Of a DNA stretch of 64,000 nt, positions 42,283 to 51,803 are shown piece by piece. The notes below the pieces were generated by a model. The model searched no databases. It saw nothing but the letters and a program-made list of their open reading frames with translations, and had not been told where the DNA came from. Every line of letters starts with the position of its first letter. The stretch's first letter is position 1. The stretch covers positions 1 to 64,000 of the forward strand of contig NZ_JYIV01000022.1 in assembly GCF_000956405.1 (NCBI RefSeq). Direction: 5' to 3'. The position numbers and the translations under genes were made by a program. This DNA comes from Microbacterium oxydans (GTDB lineage Bacteria; Actinomycetota; Actinomycetes; Actinomycetales; Microbacteriaceae).

Positions 42283-44163
42283 ATGTCGTCGTCCCCCTAC
42301 GGTTCCTGGTCCTCGCCCTACTCCGCTGCATCGGTCGCCGCGTCTTCTCCCCGCATCGACGGCGCCCGTTTCGTGGGTTCGGAGATCTGGTGGGGCGAGT
42401 CCGTGCCTGCGCAGAAGGGCCGGGTGACGGTGCGGAGCTCGTCAGGGGCCGAGATCCTGCCCGCGCCCTGGAGCGCGCGGTCGCGCGTACACGAATACGG
42501 TGGGGGCGCCTGGACGGCGGACGAGCACGGAACGCTGTACTTCGTCGACGCAGGAGACCAGCGGGTACATCGTCTGAGCATCGGCGGCGACCCCGTGGCT
42601 CTCACACCGCCAGGCCCCTCCCACGGCGGCCTGCGCGTGCAGGACGGTCGCCTCTTCGCCGTGCGCGAAGACCTCGCCAGCACGCCGCATCTCCGAGCGA
42701 TCGTCGAGATCCCGGTCGACGGCTCCGCAGCCGAGGACGCATCCGCCCTCACGGTGATCGTGCAGGGCGAGGGCTTCTTCGCCCACCCCGCGCTCTCCCC
42801 CGACGGCACCCGCGCCGCATGGGTCGCCTGGGACAGAGGCTCCATGCCGTGGGAGGGCGCCCAGGTGCAGATCGCCGAGGTCGGCGAAGGCGCTCCGCAC
42901 ACGATCCCCTCACGGGCGGCGCTGCAGCCGGAGTGGCTGAGCGACTCGGAACTGCTCTTCGCCGATGATCCCGATGGGCGCTGGGCTCTGCAGCACGTCA
43001 CCCTGGACGGAGTCGTCCCGGTCGCCTCCGCACAGCAGATCTCCCCGGTGGACGCCGATACCGGCTACGGGCTGTGGGTGCTCGGCAACCGCTGGTACCG
43101 GCCGCTCGATGACGGTCGTGTCGTCGCCGTCCGCACGAACGGACGCGACGAGGTCGTGGTGATCGATGCCGGAGGCGCTGCCGACGCCGCCGTCCGCGTG
43201 ATCCCGTTCCCCGGCGATGGCCATGTGAGCGTCGATGATGTCGACGGCACCCGTGTGCTGCTCTCTGGTAACGGCTCACGGGTGACCGCCGGGCTGTGGT
43301 GCGTCGACATCGAATCGGGTGAGGTCGTCACGGTGCGCGGCGGAGCTCCTGTCGACCCGGAGTGGATGCCACCGGCGACGCCGATCGAGATCGATGGACC
43401 ACACGGGGCGGTGCACGCGTTCGCCTACCCGCCTGCGAACCCGCGCACGACGGCGTCCGATCACGAGCTCCCGCCCTACGTCGTGCTGGTGCACGGGGGT
43501 CCCACGGCGCACGTCACAGGGGCTGCCTCCGAGGCGATCGCCTTCTACACGAGCCGCGGCATCGGCGTGCTCGACGTGAACTACGGAGGGTCGACGGGGT
43601 ACGGCCGCGCATACCGTGAACGTCTCGACGGGCAGTGGGGCATCGTCGACGTCGACGACGTGATCGCTGCGGCCCGCGGCCTGGCAGACGCGGGCCTGGC
43701 CGACCCGGACCGCATCGCGATCCGCGGCGGATCGGCCGGCGGCTGGACTGTGCTGTCGGCCCTGGTGCGCGGCGGGACCTTCGCGGCCGGGATCAGCCGC
43801 TACGGCGTCGCTGATCTGCGCATGCTCGTGGCGGAGACACACGACTTCGAGGCGTCGTACATCGACGGACTGGTCGGTCCCCTCCCCGAAGACGAGCACC
43901 TGTATGTCGAGCGTTCGCCGCTCACGCACGCCGACCGCATCGGGGTACCCGTGCTGCTCCTGCAGGGCGGCGAGGATCGCGTGGTTCCCCCCTCGCAGTC
44001 CGAGGCCATCCGCGACGCGCTCGCGGCACGCGGAGTCGAGCACGAGTACGTGCTGTACCCCGCTGAGGGGCACGGATTCCGCAGTGCCGACACGATCGTG
44101 GACGCTCTCAAACGGGAGTTGACGTTCCTCGGCCACGTGTTCGGTTTCGAGCCGCGCCTGTGA
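42283..44163 (+). CDS. S9 family prolyl-oligopeptidase-like serine peptidase
   Basis: 626 residues. An N-terminal beta-propeller-like half (about 1-380, repeated SPDGTR / VWD-type blades) and a C-terminal alpha/beta hydrolase. The catalytic Ser is in IRGGSAGGWTVLSAL, the Asp in LLLQGGEDRVVPPSQ and the His in YPAEGHGFR. PYVVLVHGGPTAH and GGSTGYGRAYRE are typical. There is no signal peptide, so it is a cytoplasmic oligopeptidase or acylaminoacyl-peptidase-like enzyme. Confidence 0.9.
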   Translation: MSSSPYGSWSSPYSAASVAASSPRIDGARFVGSEIWWGESVPAQKGRVTVRSSSGAEILPAPWSARSRVHEYGGGAWTADEHGTLYFVDAGDQRVHRLSIGGDPVALTPPGPSHGGLRVQDGRLFAVREDLASTPHLRAIVEIPVDGSAAEDASALTVIVQGEGFFAHPALSPDGTRAAWVAWDRGSMPWEGAQVQIAEVGEGAPHTIPSRAALQPEWLSDSELLFADDPDGRWALQHVTLDGVVPVASAQQISPVDADTGYGLWVLGNRWYRPLDDGRVVAVRTNGRDEVVVIDAGGAADAAVRVIPFPGDGHVSVDDVDGTRVLLSGNGSRVTAGLWCVDIESGEVVTVRGGAPVDPEWMPPATPIEIDGPHGAVHAFAYPPANPRTTASDHELPPYVVLVHGGPTAHVTGAASEAIAFYTSRGIGVLDVNYGGSTGYGRAYRERLDGQWGIVDVDDVIAAARGLADAGLADPDRIAIRGGSAGGWTVLSALVRGGTFAAGISRYGVADLRMLVAETHDFEASYIDGLVGPLPEDEHLYVERSPLTHADRIGVPVLLLQGGEDRVVPPSQSEAIRDALAARGVEHEYVLYPAEGHGFRSADTIVDALKRELTFLGHVFGFEPRL

Positions 44164-44185
44164 GGGCGGCCGCTCCGCGCGGAGG

Positions 44186-44662
44186 CTACTCCCCCACGCG
44201 GTTGCGCAGACGCATCGCGCGTTCGGCCTCGCGCGTATCCTGACGCTCGCGCAGGGTCTGCCGCTTGTCGTACTCGCGCTTGCCCTTCGCGAGAGCGATC
44301 TCGACCTTGGCGCGACCGTCGGAGAAGTACAGCTTCAACGGGATCAGCGTGTAGCCCCCTGCCGAGACCGCGTGGGCGATCTTGGTGATCTCCTCGCGGT
44401 GCAGCAGCAGCTTGCGGATGCGCTTCGCGGAGTGATTCGTCCAGTGCCCCTGGGAGTACTCCGGGATGTGCACCGAATCGAGGAAGACCTCGTTGCCCTT
44501 GACGAACGCATACCCATCGCTGAGGTTCGCGCGTCCCTGGCGCAACGACTTGACCTCGGTGCCGGTGAGCACCATCCCCGCCTCGTACGACTTCTCGATC
44601 GTGTAGTCGTGACGTGCGCGACGATTGGTCGCGACGACCTTCTCTCCGCGTTCCCTGGGCAT
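44186..44662 (-). CDS. smpB: SsrA-binding protein
   Basis: 158 residues, standard length. It binds tmRNA for ribosome rescue. TNRRARHDYTIEKSYEAGMVLTGTEVKSLRQGRANLSDGYA and the C-terminal tail (KREYDKRQTLRERQD) are highly conserved. It lies in the ftsE-ftsX-smpB order; no tmRNA gene is seen beside it. Confidence 0.97.
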   Translation of the reverse strand: MPRERGEKVVATNRRARHDYTIEKSYEAGMVLTGTEVKSLRQGRANLSDGYAFVKGNEVFLDSVHIPEYSQGHWTNHSAKRIRKLLLHREEITKIAHAVSAGGYTLIPLKLYFSDGRAKVEIALAKGKREYDKRQTLRERQDTREAERAMRLRNRVGE

Positions 44663-44726
44663 GATGCTCTCCTGTGTGCCGTGATGAGCCCGATCGATCG
44701 TTCCGACCGAGCAGCCTTTCAGGCTA

Positions 44727-45641
44727 TCAGGTGCGCAGCCAGCGTCGGATCGCGAAGCCGGCCGACAGGGCGGCGAGGATCACACCGATGCCGATCAGCA
44801 CCGGGACCACCAGCGCGGCGTCTTGCATCGTCACCCAGGTCGTGATGAACGGCACCCTCCCGCGCAGGTACCCGTTCACACCGAAGTGCACGCCGGCGAC
44901 GACCGCGGCGCTGGCAAGGGCCGAACCCAGGAAGGCAGCGAACACGCCCTCCAGGACGAACGGGGTCTGGATGAAGCGGTTCGACGCTCCGACCAGGCGC
45001 ATGATCCCGATCTCCTTGCGTCTCGCATACGCGGACAGGCGGATCGTCGTTCCGATCAGCAGAGTCGCCGCGATGAGCATGAGCACGGCGATCCCCACCG
45101 CGATGTAGGTCGCGACCGTCAATGCCGAGAACAGCGGCTCCAGATACTGCAACTGGTCCTTGACCTGCTCGACGCCGACCTGGCCGCTGAAGGCCTCGGC
45201 GAGCACCTGCGACTGGCCGGGATCCTTCATGGTCACGAAGAACACCTCGAAGGCCTGGTCCGGGCTGAGCACGCTCGCCTGGTCGGCGCCGACCTGGTCG
45301 ACGAGTTTGGCGTAGGTCTCTTCCTTGGTGTCGAAGGTCATCGAGCTGATGAGCGGCTTGAGCGCATCGCCCTCGAGCTGCGCGCGCACGGCAGCGACCT
45401 GCTCCTCGCTCGCCGCACCGTCGAGACACGTCTCGGATTCCGACACGGCGGAGCACATGTACACCGCCACCTGGGCGCGCTCGGCCCAATAGCCGCGCAT
45501 CACGCCGATCTGGCCCTGCATGAGGATCGCGGCGCCGACGAAGGTCAGCGACACGAACGTGACCAGCACGACGGAGATCACCATCGAGATGTTCCGCCGG
45601 AGCCCGACGAGGGCTTCGGTCAGGATGAGTCCGATTCTCAT
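44727..45641 (-). CDS. ftsX: cell division protein FtsX
   Basis: 304 residues. Four membrane helices with a large extracytoplasmic loop after the first (about 45-175, containing CSAVSESETCLDGAASEEQVAAVRAQLEGD) and two more hydrophobic helices at the end. It is the membrane partner of FtsE and activates peptidoglycan hydrolases. The ATG overlaps the ftsE stop (ATGA). Confidence 0.95.
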   Translation of the reverse strand: MRIGLILTEALVGLRRNISMVISVVLVTFVSLTFVGAAILMQGQIGVMRGYWAERAQVAVYMCSAVSESETCLDGAASEEQVAAVRAQLEGDALKPLISSMTFDTKEETYAKLVDQVGADQASVLSPDQAFEVFFVTMKDPGQSQVLAEAFSGQVGVEQVKDQLQYLEPLFSALTVATYIAVGIAVLMLIAATLLIGTTIRLSAYARRKEIGIMRLVGASNRFIQTPFVLEGVFAAFLGSALASAAVVAGVHFGVNGYLRGRVPFITTWVTMQDAALVVPVLIGIGVILAALSAGFAIRRWLRT

Positions 45642-46768
45642 GAGGTCGGGCCCACTTCCTCGTCGTCTTCGTCGGAGAGGCCGAGACGATCCGCGACACC
45701 GAGCTCCGCGACGTCGACCGTCGGCAGGATGATCGGGTGGGTTCGCGGCCATGCACCGGGCGCGGGTTCTCCTGCCGAGGGGGGTTCGACCACCGCGGGA
45801 GGTTCGACAACGGCGGGAGGCTCGACCACGCCCGCAGCGGCGTCCGCGGCCGGCGCGCGCTGCGGCTCCGGCGGTTCGACCGTGCGCGGGGCCGGTGGGA
45901 CGACAGTCTCACCGTCGCGATCGACTGTCGCTGCGGCCTTCCGCTGCGAGGTGAGCTCCTGTGCGAGGGCAGCGCGCACCACCGAGAGGTCGGCCGTCTG
46001 ACGCTGCACCTCCTGGACGGCGGTCAGCGCTGCCGCCGCTGCCGCACCACGCACCTCCTCCGGGACGAGGCGCGGGATGTTGGAGGTGTCGCCGTAGCCG
46101 CCGTGCACTTCGTCGCGGACCATCTCGCCGTCGCGCAGCTCGATCACACGACGCTGCATCTGATCGACGAAGCCCGCCTCGTGAGTGGCCATCAACACGG
46201 TGGTGCCACCCGCATTGATGCGGGCGAGCAGCTGCATGATGTCGACCGAGGTCGCGGGGTCGAGGTTTCCGGTCGGCTCATCGGCGAGCAGCACCTGCGG
46301 GCGATTGACGAGAGCGCGTGCGATGGCCACACGCTGCTGCTCGCCACCCGACAGTTCGTGGGGCATCCGCTTCTGCTTGCCGTCGAGACCGACGAGGGCG
46401 AGAGCCTCAGGCACGGCCTGCTGGATGAAGCCGCGTGAAGCACCCGTGACCTGGAGCGTGAACGCCACGTTCTGATAGACGGTCTTCGACGGGAGCAGCC
46501 GGAAGTCCTGGAACACCGACCCGATGTGACGGCGGAAGTACGGCACCTTGCGGTTCGCGAGAGCGCGCAGATCTCGCCCGAGCACCGCGACCCGGCCCGA
46601 CGTGGGGACGTCTTCGCGCAGGATGAGGCGCAGACAGGAGGACTTGCCGGAACCCGAGGCACCGACGAGGAAGACGAACTCCCCGCGTTGCACTTCGAAG
46701 TCGACACCGGAAAGGGCGGGCTTCGACGTCCCGCGGTAGCGTTTCGTGACGTTCTCGAACCGAATCAT
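45638..46768 (-). CDS. ftsE: cell division ATP-binding protein FtsE with long Pro-rich tail
   Basis: 376 residues. Residues 1-225 are a normal FtsE: Walker [26 protein letters not shown], Walker [13 protein letters not shown]. The rest (about 150 residues) is extra: an Ala/Gln-rich part, then Val-Glu-Pro-Pro repeats ([17 protein letters not shown]) and an acidic C-terminus ([11 protein letters not shown]). Typical FtsE is 220-230 residues. The tail is likely a disordered cytoplasmic extension; function unknown. Confidence 0.93.
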   Translation of the reverse strand: MIRFENVTKRYRGTSKPALSGVDFEVQRGEFVFLVGASGSGKSSCLRLILREDVPTSGRVAVLGRDLRALANRKVPYFRRHIGSVFQDFRLLPSKTVYQNVAFTLQVTGASRGFIQQAVPEALALVGLDGKQKRMPHELSGGEQQRVAIARALVNRPQVLLADEPTGNLDPATSVDIMQLLARINAGGTTVLMATHEAGFVDQMQRRVIELRDGEMVRDEVHGGYGDTSNIPRLVPEEVRGAAAAAALTAVQEVQRQTADLSVVRAALAQELTSQRKAAATVDRDGETVVPPAPRTVEPPEPQRAPAADAAAGVVEPPAVVEPPAVVEPPSAGEPAPGAWPRTHPIILPTVDVAELGVADRLGLSDEDDEEVGPTS

Positions 46769-46951
46769 GGCGCTACGAGCCTAAGCGCGGGCTCTGCTCT
46801 GGCTGCGAGCGACACCCCGCAGTGGCACGTCCCTCCTCCGCGCGGATGGAGATCGCTTCGCATCCTGCGCCGGTGCCGCGTCACCTGCCACTGCTATACA
46901 TGAAGATGCCGGCCGCACGAAGCGGTCGCCGAATTCTTTCGAGGGGGAACC

Positions 46952-47998
46952 ATGACAACGCCCGCAGGATGGTACGACGACGGGTCCGGACGGCAGCGCT
47001 AGTGGGACGGACAGCAGTGGACGGAGCACTTCGCCCCTGAGGCCACGGATACTGCCGCCGCCTCCGAGGAGCAGCCGATCGTCGCCGAGGAGCAGGTCGT
47101 CGCCGAGGAGCAGATCGTCGCCGAGGAGCAGATCGTCGCCGAGACGACGCCGATCGATGACGCCCCGGTCGAGGGCGCGGCGATCCGTCCTTCCGAGGAG
47201 ACGGTCGTCATCCCCGAGGACCACGCCCCGTCTGCTGCGACGACCCCGCTCAGCGACGACCTCGGTGTCTACTCCGCCCCGGCGGCTCCTCCCGCGTACC
47301 CGGCAGGCGTGCCTGCGCAGCCCGCCGACGCGTATCCCGGCGTCGCACCCGGCTACCCGGGCAGCGCGACGGGCTACCCGGCCGCCGCCCCGTACGGACA
47401 GCCGGTCGCCGAGGAGCCCAAGAAGCTCTCGGTTCTCGGGCTCGTCGGACTCGGCATCGCGGCGCTCGGCACGATCCTGGTGTTCATCCCTGTCGTCGGA
47501 TTCGTCGGATTCGTCCTGCTCGCCGCTGCGTTCGTCGTCTCGCTCATCTCCCTCTTCCTGAAGGGCAAGAAATGGCCGGGCATCGCGGGCCTCATCCTGG
47601 CGGTCGTCGGCACGATCATCGGCATCGTGATGTCGTTCGTGTATCTCTTCGCGTTCGCACAGGGAGTGAGCGAAGAGATCGACAAGCTCCCGACCTCGTC
47701 GCCCTCGATCGAGGCGACGGCTCCGAGCGACACCGAAGGCACGGAGACCGGAACGGGCCGGCCCACCGCAGAAGAACTGGCCGTCGGAATCGCGGCGATC
47801 GTCGCGTCCACCGGAGCCGAGGGCTACACGCCGGAACACATCGCCTGCTTCGCCGAACAGTTCGCGATCTCCGACCTCGACGACGAAACGCTGCGCATCA
47901 TCGCCTCAGGTGAAAGCGCCGAGTTCAGCGATCCTGATGTCGCGCTGGCGTTCACTGAGGTGTTCGCCGACGCATTGCCGGTCTGCCTCGTCCCCTGA
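46952..47998 (+). pseudogene. DUF2510 membrane protein interrupted by an amber stop at codon 17
   Basis: From the ATG at 46952 (GAGGGGGAACC ribosome-binding site) the frame reads MTTPAGWYDDGSGRQR, then TAG (47000-47002), then WDGQQWTEHFAPEA... without further interruption to 47998. The paralog downstream has Trp at this place, so TGG became TAG. The rest is intact: Glu/Ala repeats, Pro-rich linker, two membrane helices with ISLFLKGKKWPGIAGL, and a C-terminal domain of unknown kind. It may be a true null allele, a sequencing error, or rescued by internal initiation (GTG at 47309). Confidence 0.8.
47078..47149 (+). repeat. 18-bp tandem repeat, 3-4 units
   Basis: ATCGTCGCCGAGGAGCAG is repeated in tandem (47078-47095, 47096-47113, 47114-47131, and a degenerate unit 47132-47149), encoding IVAEEQ repeats in the interrupted DUF2510 gene. 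The units are in frame, so the copy number can change without a frameshift. Confidence 0.8.
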
Positions 47999-48017
47999 CC
48001 GGCAGAAGCACGAGGGA

Positions 48018-48050
48018 AAGGCCTCAGGAGCACGCCGCTCCTGAGGCCTT
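48018..48050 (+). terminator. terminator after the interrupted DUF2510 gene
   Basis: AAGGCCTCAGGAGC and GCTCCTGAGGCCTT form a perfect 14-bp stem with a 5-nt loop, 20 bp after the stop. Confidence 0.8.
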
Positions 48051-48195
48051 CGGCGTGTGATCTGACCAGTATTCGACACAGGGGCACCACCGCCACTACC
48101 GTCATCTTGACGGCCGCCCCTCGCAGAACGGCCGGCGTCGCGAGGATGACCTCACCACGCAACCGCCGACCGAGAAAGACGCACGGGAACGCCTG

Positions 48196-49260
48196 ATGAC
48201 AACACCTGCCGGCTGGTACGACGACGGCTCCGGGAATCGACGGTGGTGGGACGGGCTGCGGTGGACGGAGCACGTCGTCACCGGGAGCCCCGCTGCAGTC
48301 GAGGAGTCGGGCGTCACGGCATCGAGCGCGGAGGCAGCGTCTGTCGCCGAGCCGACGCCGGAAGCTCCCGCGAACACCGCCTCCCCCGCGGGTGTCGCCG
48401 CAGACGTGGAGGCCGCGCCCTTCGTCCCGCCCTACACGATCGCGCCCTCAGCGCCAGCGTCGACGTCTCCCTCGAACGGTGCAGCCTACCCTCCGTACGG
48501 TGGATATCCGGCGGCCTCGTGGCCGACGACCACGACCCCGCAAGCCCCGACCGCAGTCCCCGTCGTGGGCATCTGCGGCCTGGCGGCAGTGGTCATCGGC
48601 GTGGTCTCGGCATGCATCCCCCCGATCTCGATCGCCGGTTGGGCCCTGCTCGCGGTGGGCTTCGTGATGTCGCTCATCTCCCTGTTCCTGCGCGCGCGGA
48701 AGTGGCCGGGCATCGCCGGCCTCGCGGTCGCCGTGATCGGCGGAGCCCTGGCTGCCGCCGTATCCCTGCTGGTGCTCGCCACCACACCCTCGCCGGCGAG
48801 CGGCGGCGGTCCTTTCACCATTCCCAGCGAACGACCCTCGGATGGAGGTACCGCCACCGAGAGCCAGGACCCCTCCTCGATCGAGGGCGCCGAGATGACG
48901 CCGTTCGACGCTCTCGAAGTCGGCGATTGCCTGCCGCTTGTCGTGTATGGCGAAGACGAGATGGTCTCCGAGCTGCCCGTCGTGCCCTGCGAGCAGCCTC
49001 ACACCGACGAGGTCTTCTTCATCTACGACGTCGACGGCGGTGAGTTCCCCGGCGACGATGCCCTCACCGAGACCTCCTGGAACGGCTGCTACGACGCTTT
49101 CCAGGCGTATGTCGGCACCTCGTACGAGGCGTCCGAACTCGACTTCTACAACTACCAGCCCACGAAGGGCAGCTGGGTCCGGGAGGGAGACCGCACCGTG
49201 CAGTGCATCCTCTTCAGCTATGAGGATGTGACCGGCACCCTGCAGGGCTCCGGCCGCTGA
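48196..49260 (+). CDS. DUF2510/septum-formation-like membrane protein
   Basis: 354 residues. MTTPAGWYDDGSGNRRWWDGLRWTEHV is an intact DUF2510 domain. An Ala/Pro/Ser linker (about 30-110) follows, then two membrane helices with ISLFLRARKWPGIAGL. After a Pro/Ser/Gly linker, an extracytoplasmic domain at about 235-350 (VGDCLPLVVYG; VPCEQPHTDEVFFIYD; four Cys) resembles the septum-formation family domain. Function unknown. It is a paralog of the interrupted gene upstream. A bidirectional terminator separates it from prfB. Confidence 0.8.
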   Translation: MTTPAGWYDDGSGNRRWWDGLRWTEHVVTGSPAAVEESGVTASSAEAASVAEPTPEAPANTASPAGVAADVEAAPFVPPYTIAPSAPASTSPSNGAAYPPYGGYPAASWPTTTTPQAPTAVPVVGICGLAAVVIGVVSACIPPISIAGWALLAVGFVMSLISLFLRARKWPGIAGLAVAVIGGALAAAVSLLVLATTPSPASGGGPFTIPSERPSDGGTATESQDPSSIEGAEMTPFDALEVGDCLPLVVYGEDEMVSELPVVPCEQPHTDEVFFIYDVDGGEFPGDDALTETSWNGCYDAFQAYVGTSYEASELDFYNYQPTKGSWVREGDRTVQCILFSYEDVTGTLQGSGR

Positions 49261-49270
49261 CCGCTCCGAC

Positions 49271-49308
49271 ACGAAGAAGGCCCCGGATCGCTCCGGGGCC
49301 TTCTTCGT
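49271..49308. terminator. bidirectional terminator between the DUF2510 gene and prfB
   Basis: ACGAAGAAGGCCCCGG and CCGGGGCCTTCTTCGT form a perfect 16-bp stem with a 6-nt loop between convergent genes. Confidence 0.85.
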
Positions 49309-49312
49309 GGAC

Positions 49313-50422
49313 TCAGTCCTCGGTCTTGCGCTTGCGCCAGCGGATACCCGCCGAGATGAAGTCGTCGAGGTCTCCGTCGAAGACCGCCGCCGGGTTGCCG
49401 GATTCCTGGCCGGTGCGCAGGTCCTTGACCAGCTGCTGGCCGTAGAGGAAGTACGAGCGCATCTGGTCGCCCCAGCTCGCGGTGATGTTGCCCGCCAGCT
49501 CCTTCTTCTTCGCCGCCTCCTGCTCCTTCTGCAGCAGCAGGAGTCGCGTCTGCAGCACGCGCATGGCGGCCGCGCGGTTCTGGATCTGCGACTTCTCGTT
49601 CTGCATCGACACGACGATGCCGGTCGGGAGGTGAGTGAGCCGCACGGCGGAGTCGGTCGTGTTGACGGACTGCCCACCGGGGCCGGAGGAGCGGAACACG
49701 TCGACGCGGATGTCGCTTTCCGGGATGTCGACCTCCGTGGCCTCTTCCATCAGCGGGATGACCTCGACGGCGGCGAACGACGTCTGCCGCTTGTCGGCGG
49801 AGCCGAACGGACTGATACGGGCGAGGCGATGCGTGCCGGCCTCGACCGAGATGGTGCCGAAGGCGTAGGGAGCGTCGATCTCGAACGTCGCCGACTTGAT
49901 GCCGGCGCCTTCTGCGTAGGACGTGTCCATGACCTTGACGGGGTACTTGTGCCGCTCGGCCCAGCGCAGATACATGCGCATCAGCATCTCGGCGAAGTCG
50001 GTGGCGTCGTCGCCGCCGGCCCCGGAGCGGATCGTGATGATCGCGGAGCGCTCGTCGTACTCGCCGTCGAGGAGCGTCTGCACCTCGAGCTGGTTGATCA
50101 GATCCGTGAGCGCGGCGAGCTCGGTGCGGGCCTCCTGCGCGGAGTCCTCGTCGCCCATCTCGTTGGCGAGGTCCACGAGAACCTCGAGGTCGTCGAGACG
50201 CTGCGCGATGCCGGTGATGCGCGCGAGTTCCGACTGACGGTGGCTCAGCGCGCTGGTGACCTTCTGCGCGTTCTCGGTGTCGTCCCAGAGGTCGGGAGCG
50301 CCGGCCTCCTCGCTGAGACGCGCGATGTCGTCGCGGAGACGGGAGACATCGACGACCTCGCTGATGTCGCCGAAGGTGTGCCTGAGCGCCTGGATTTCGG
50401 CGGAGAGATCTAGTTCGAGCAT
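49313..50422 (-). CDS. prfB: peptide chain release factor 2
   Basis: 369 residues in one frame. It terminates at UGA/UAA. The GGQ catalytic motif is in SSGPGGQSVNTTDSAVR and the SPF anticodon-like tripeptide in ARISPFGSADKRQTSF. There is no in-frame UGA and no programmed frameshift: the reading frame is continuous from MLELDLSAEIQALRHTFGDI. In many actinobacteria prfB lies directly before ftsE; here two + strand DUF2510 genes intervene. Confidence 0.97.
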   Translation of the reverse strand: MLELDLSAEIQALRHTFGDISEVVDVSRLRDDIARLSEEAGAPDLWDDTENAQKVTSALSHRQSELARITGIAQRLDDLEVLVDLANEMGDEDSAQEARTELAALTDLINQLEVQTLLDGEYDERSAIITIRSGAGGDDATDFAEMLMRMYLRWAERHKYPVKVMDTSYAEGAGIKSATFEIDAPYAFGTISVEAGTHRLARISPFGSADKRQTSFAAVEVIPLMEEATEVDIPESDIRVDVFRSSGPGGQSVNTTDSAVRLTHLPTGIVVSMQNEKSQIQNRAAAMRVLQTRLLLLQKEQEAAKKKELAGNITASWGDQMRSYFLYGQQLVKDLRTGQESGNPAAVFDGDLDDFISAGIRWRKRKTED

Positions 50423-50504
50423 GACACCTCAGCCTAACGTGCCGCCCGCCCGCGCGGGGACTGCGTCGTCCGGGGGCTCCGGGTAACGGGAGTAGCGTGA
50501 AGTC

Positions 50505-51803
50505 GTGAGCAGTGCATCGACGGTCCTTCGACAGTTCGGGCCGATGGTGTATCTGCCGACGATCCTCTTCTCACTCGGCGAGGGTGCGGTGATCCCGCTC
50601 ATCCCGGTGCTCGCCGCGTCCATGGGAGCCGACGTCGCGTTCGCCGCCCTCGTGGCCTCGTGCCTCGTCATCGGCCAGCTGTGCGGGAACCTCCCCGCCG
50701 GGTGGGCGGTCGGCAGGATCGGCGAGCGCTACACCATGGTGATCGCCGGGGTGATCTCGATCGTCGCCGGTGTCGGAATGGTGTTCGCGCCGTCGCTCGG
50801 GGTGCTGGCGGCGTCGGTGTTCCTGCTCGGCATCTGCGCGGCGGCCTTCGGCCTCGCCCGGCACGCGTTCATGACCACCCGGGTGCCTGTCGCCTTCCGC
50901 GCCCGCTCCCTCTCGCTGCTGGGCGGCAGCTTCCGCCTCGGCATCTTCGTCGGGCCGTTCGTCGCCGCCGCCCTGCTGCAGCTCTTCGGCAGCGAGAGCG
51001 CAGCGATCTGGTTCTTCCTCGCTTGTCTCGTGGTGATGGTCGCACTGGTCCTCTTCGGCCCCGATCCGGAGAAGATGGTCCCACCCGTGACGACGACCGC
51101 GCGCGAGCGCTATCCGGAGGACTCCGGCGAAGCCGTGAGCGGGTCCATCCCGACGGTCGAACGCCTGGGCATCTTCCAGACGATGTGGCGTCAGCGTGCC
51201 GTGCTCGGGCGCCTCGGACTCGCCGCCGCTTCGCTCTCCGCCGTCCGGTCTGCGCGCCAGGTCGTGCTCCCCCTGTGGGGGCTGTCGCTGGGGTTGGACG
51301 CCTCGACCATCGCCCTCGTCGTCGGCGTCTCCGGGGCCATCGACTTCGCGCTCTTCTATGCGAGCGGTCAGGTGATGGACCGCTTCGGACGGCTGTGGGC
51401 GGCGATGCCCGCGATGGTGCTCATGGGAGCGGGTTTCCTGGCGCTGTCGTTCACGCACGACGGGGATGCGGCTGTGCTGTGGTTCGGCATGTTCGCTGCG
51501 GTCCTGGGCGTCGGCAACGGACTGTCCAGTGGCATCCTGCTGACGCTGGGGGCGGATGTCGCGCCGAAGCGGGATCCCGCGGCCTTCCTCGGTTCGTGGC
51601 GCACGCTCACCGATGCGGGCGGCGCGATCGCCCCGCTGCTGGTCTCGGCCATCACGGCTGTGGCGTCGCTGCCGCTCGCCGCGGCCGCCATGGGCGCCGT
51701 CGGGCTGGTGGGCGCTCTCGGCTTCCTGCGCTGGATCCCGCAGTTCGTCCCCCGAGCACGACCGGAGTCCGGGGAGAGCTCACCGGAAGGAGAGCCGGAA
51801 TGA
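50505..51803 (+). CDS. MFS transporter
   Basis: 432 residues, 12 predicted helices. NLPAGWAVGRIGERYTM is the loop 2-3 signature; the C-terminal half has GQVMDRFGRLWAAMPAMVLMGAG. Substrate unknown; drug-efflux-like. The start is GTG. The stop overlaps the start of the Nudix gene (ATGA), so the two are cotranscribed. Confidence 0.85.
   Translation: MSSASTVLRQFGPMVYLPTILFSLGEGAVIPLIPVLAASMGADVAFAALVASCLVIGQLCGNLPAGWAVGRIGERYTMVIAGVISIVAGVGMVFAPSLGVLAASVFLLGICAAAFGLARHAFMTTRVPVAFRARSLSLLGGSFRLGIFVGPFVAAALLQLFGSESAAIWFFLACLVVMVALVLFGPDPEKMVPPVTTTARERYPEDSGEAVSGSIPTVERLGIFQTMWRQRAVLGRLGLAAASLSAVRSARQVVLPLWGLSLGLDASTIALVVGVSGAIDFALFYASGQVMDRFGRLWAAMPAMVLMGAGFLALSFTHDGDAAVLWFGMFAAVLGVGNGLSSGILLTLGADVAPKRDPAAFLGSWRTLTDAGGAIAPLLVSAITAVASLPLAAAAMGAVGLVGALGFLRWIPQFVPRARPESGESSPEGEPE

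Noticed and set aside
44663..44726. tmRNA gene next to smpB
   Set aside because: The gap is only 64 bp and holds no tRNA-like ends. No tRNA was recognised anywhere in the window.
47000..47002. Amber codon as a recoded amino acid (pyrrolysine-like or suppressor)
   Set aside because: The family and the paralog have Trp here; a one-base TGG to TAG change is simpler, and no recoding genes are seen.
47078..47149. Regular 18-bp repeats as a possible CRISPR array
   Set aside because: The units are directly adjacent with no spacers and encode an in-frame peptide repeat. No cas genes occur in the window.
49313..50422. Programmed +1 frameshift in prfB
   Set aside because: The frame is continuous for 369 codons from the usual RF2 start, with no in-frame UGA.
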